Source: Yersinia hibernica
GTDB lineage: Bacteria; Pseudomonadota; Gammaproteobacteria; Enterobacterales; Enterobacteriaceae
Reading direction: 5' to 3'
DNA length: 64,000 nt
NCBI RefSeq assembly: GCF_004124235.1
Contig: NZ_CP032487.1
Coordinates: forward strand, 2,914,001-2,978,000
The translations under genes and the position numbers were made by a program. The notes beneath the pieces are model-generated. The model worked only from the letters and a program-made list of their open reading frames with translations. It was not told where the DNA came from and made no database searches. This document shows, one piece after another, positions 62,821 through 64,000 of this stretch. Every line of letters begins with the position of its first letter. The first letter of the stretch is position 1.

Positions 62821-63908
62821 GGTTGTAATTCCAATAGTTTTTTGACACTGCCATTCGACAGATTGGGGTTATTGGTCAGTTCCGAAGAAAGTGTTAATGC
62901 TGAACACCCTTGAGCAAAGCGAATACTCTCAGCAAAGTCCATATCATCAAGCCAGCAACTTGCTAACCCTGACATCATGGCGTCTCCGGCACCGGTCACA
63001 TTCACAATGTTAATATTCAGTGGCAGTGACCAGCCGGTCTGCCCCTCAATTTCACTGAAATAAACACCCTCCTTACCCATACTGAGTGCCAAGCGCTGCA
63101 CACCCTGTTGGTGGAACCAATTCGCCACCACAGGAATATCATCGCGGCAGTTAATCTTCATGCCGCTCAATATTTCTGCTTCAAGGCGGTTAGGTTTTAA
63201 TGTATGAATATGGGATAGCCAATTCTTAATTCTCGGGGCCTTAAACGCCGAAACTGTATCAACGAATACCGGTACATTACCGGCATTGGTAAATATCCAT
63301 GAGAGGGATTCTTCTGTTAAATTACAATCCACCACGAGAATCCCAGCATGCTGAATTAATTCTCTAGTCGTTGCCAATAATGATGGAGTTAATTTTTCTA
63401 AAATGCGCATATCATTAATTGCCACCAGCATTTCGCCACTGTTATCAAGTAATGAAACATAAGTTGAGGTATTTTCCCCATGAAGACTATGGCAATTATT
63501 GACATTAACACCGGCTCGTTTAGCCTCATCAATCAATGTAGCACCATAAAAATCATCGCCCACCACTGAGATCAGCTGGCACTCTTTGCCTAATAATGCA
63601 ATATTCTCCGCGATATTTCGCCCGACCCCACCAGGGGTACATTTTATTTTTCCTGGATTGGAGTCTTCATAAATAAGTTGATTAGCTGCATAGCCACAAA
63701 CGTCCATATTGACAGAGCCTACCACCACTACATAGCTGTGCTCTGATAATATATATCCTTTCCCTTTGATATAGCCTTTTTGCATCAAATTCATAATGTG
63801 GCCGGCAACACCCGAGCGACTAATGCCTAGAATATCGGCAATTTCTTGCTGGGGGATCAATGGATCTCGTCTCAGAAGCTGCAATATTTGTTTTTCTCGG
63901 CTGGTCAT
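62817..63908 (-). CDS. psuK: Pseudouridine kinase with N-terminal winged-helix domain
   Basis: PsuK (363 residues from this start) phosphorylates pseudouridine. The PfkB kinase core runs from VVVVGSVNMDVCGY to NVTGAGDAMMSGLASC, the latter holding the catalytic aspartate. Unlike E. coli PsuK (about 313 residues), it carries about 50 extra N-terminal residues with a winged helix: REKQILQLLRRDPLIPQQEI and ADILGISRSGVAGHIMNLM. Such fusions may let the kinase regulate its own operon; this is inference. The ATG at 63908 was preferred to a GTG at 63917. Confidence 0.93.
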   Translation of the reverse strand: MTSREKQILQLLRRDPLIPQQEIADILGISRSGVAGHIMNLMQKGYIKGKGYILSEHSYVVVVGSVNMDVCGYAANQLIYEDSNPGKIKCTPGGVGRNIAENIALLGKECQLISVVGDDFYGATLIDEAKRAGVNVNNCHSLHGENTSTYVSLLDNSGEMLVAINDMRILEKLTPSLLATTRELIQHAGILVVDCNLTEESLSWIFTNAGNVPVFVDTVSAFKAPRIKNWLSHIHTLKPNRLEAEILSGMKINCRDDIPVVANWFHQQGVQRLALSMGKEGVYFSEIEGQTGWSLPLNINIVNVTGAGDAMMSGLASCWLDDMDFAESIRFAQGCSALTLSSELTNNPNLSNGSVKKLLELQP

Positions 63909-63917
63909 GATGGACAC

Positions 63918-64000
63918 TTATTTGTTTTTAAACATGTGTCTGTTTTATTATTTTGGTTAAATAGAGTAAAGCGGATTCTATTAATCTGTTGCAAAGTTGG
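63918..64000 (-). promoter_or_regulatory. Upstream region of the psu operon
   Basis: The last 83 bases are AT-rich and hold the psuKGT promoter. No confident -35/-10 pair or operator was recognised before the window ends. Confidence 0.35.

Overview
The window is a stretch of enterobacterial chromosome, almost certainly Yersinia and most likely the Y. enterocolitica group. This is inferred from the gene sequences, the gene order, the complete pgt phosphoglycerate-uptake locus and ERIC-like intergenic repeats; no database search was possible. Most of it follows the E. coli yajQ-to-aroL backbone: yajQ, panE, yajL, thiI, xseB-ispA-dxs, the nrdR-ribD-ribE-nusB-thiL-pgpA cluster, yajC-secD-secF, tgt, queA, acpH, malZ, proY, brnQ, phoB-phoR, sbcD-sbcC, mak, rdgC, ppnP and aroL. 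Yersinia-type or accessory genes break into this backbone at several points.

Region by region. At 1-2100 lie a truncated yajQ and the overlapping panE-yajL pair. At 2100-8400 is the pgt island: the transporter gene pgtP diverges from the signalling operon pgtC-pgtB-pgtA. A pair of perfect 42-bp direct repeats follows. At 8600-17700 are isoprenoid, thiamin, riboflavin and tRNA-thiolation genes. At 17795-19000 an AT-rich orphan gene of unknown function sits between nrdR and secF. At 19300-26700 are the Sec accessory genes and the queuosine genes; an opposite-strand alpha/beta hydrolase separates tgt from queA. At 26900-30500 are a 2-Cys peroxiredoxin, gamma-glutamyltransferase and a short-chain dehydrogenase. 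At 30600-47700 are malZ, proY, brnQ, phoBR with a PstS-like gene as apparent third gene, sbcDC, mak, rdgC, ppnP and aroL. A 38-codon membrane-protein ORF with a palindromic 5' region lies between ppnP and aroL.

From 47900 onward the content is accessory. It starts with a Fur-box-preceded iron-siderophore binding protein and TonB receptor, then two SAM methyltransferases, a small DUF1471 protein, a GNAT acetyltransferase, a small membrane protein and the c-di-GMP flagellar brake YcgR. Next is an alpha-glucoside PTS permease with a GH4 6-phospho-alpha-glucosidase and a divergent GntR regulator. An intact IS1-family element with an 8-bp target duplication has inserted into the shared promoter region of that locus. 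The window ends with the pseudouridine catabolism operon psuK-psuG-psuT, whose kinase carries a fused N-terminal winged-helix domain.

Several parts work together. PhoB and PhoR sense phosphate and appear co-transcribed with a phosphate-binding protein. PgtC, PgtB and PgtA sense external phosphoglycerates and induce PgtP. Dxs and IspA feed isoprenoid synthesis. Tgt and QueA act in sequence on tRNA queuosine. SbcC and SbcD form one nuclease. PsuT, PsuK and PsuG import, phosphorylate and cleave pseudouridine. No CRISPR array, tRNA, rRNA or prophage was seen. The most unusual items are the orphan gene, the hidden small ORF with its palindrome, the IS1 insertion, and the PstS-like gene attached to phoBR.
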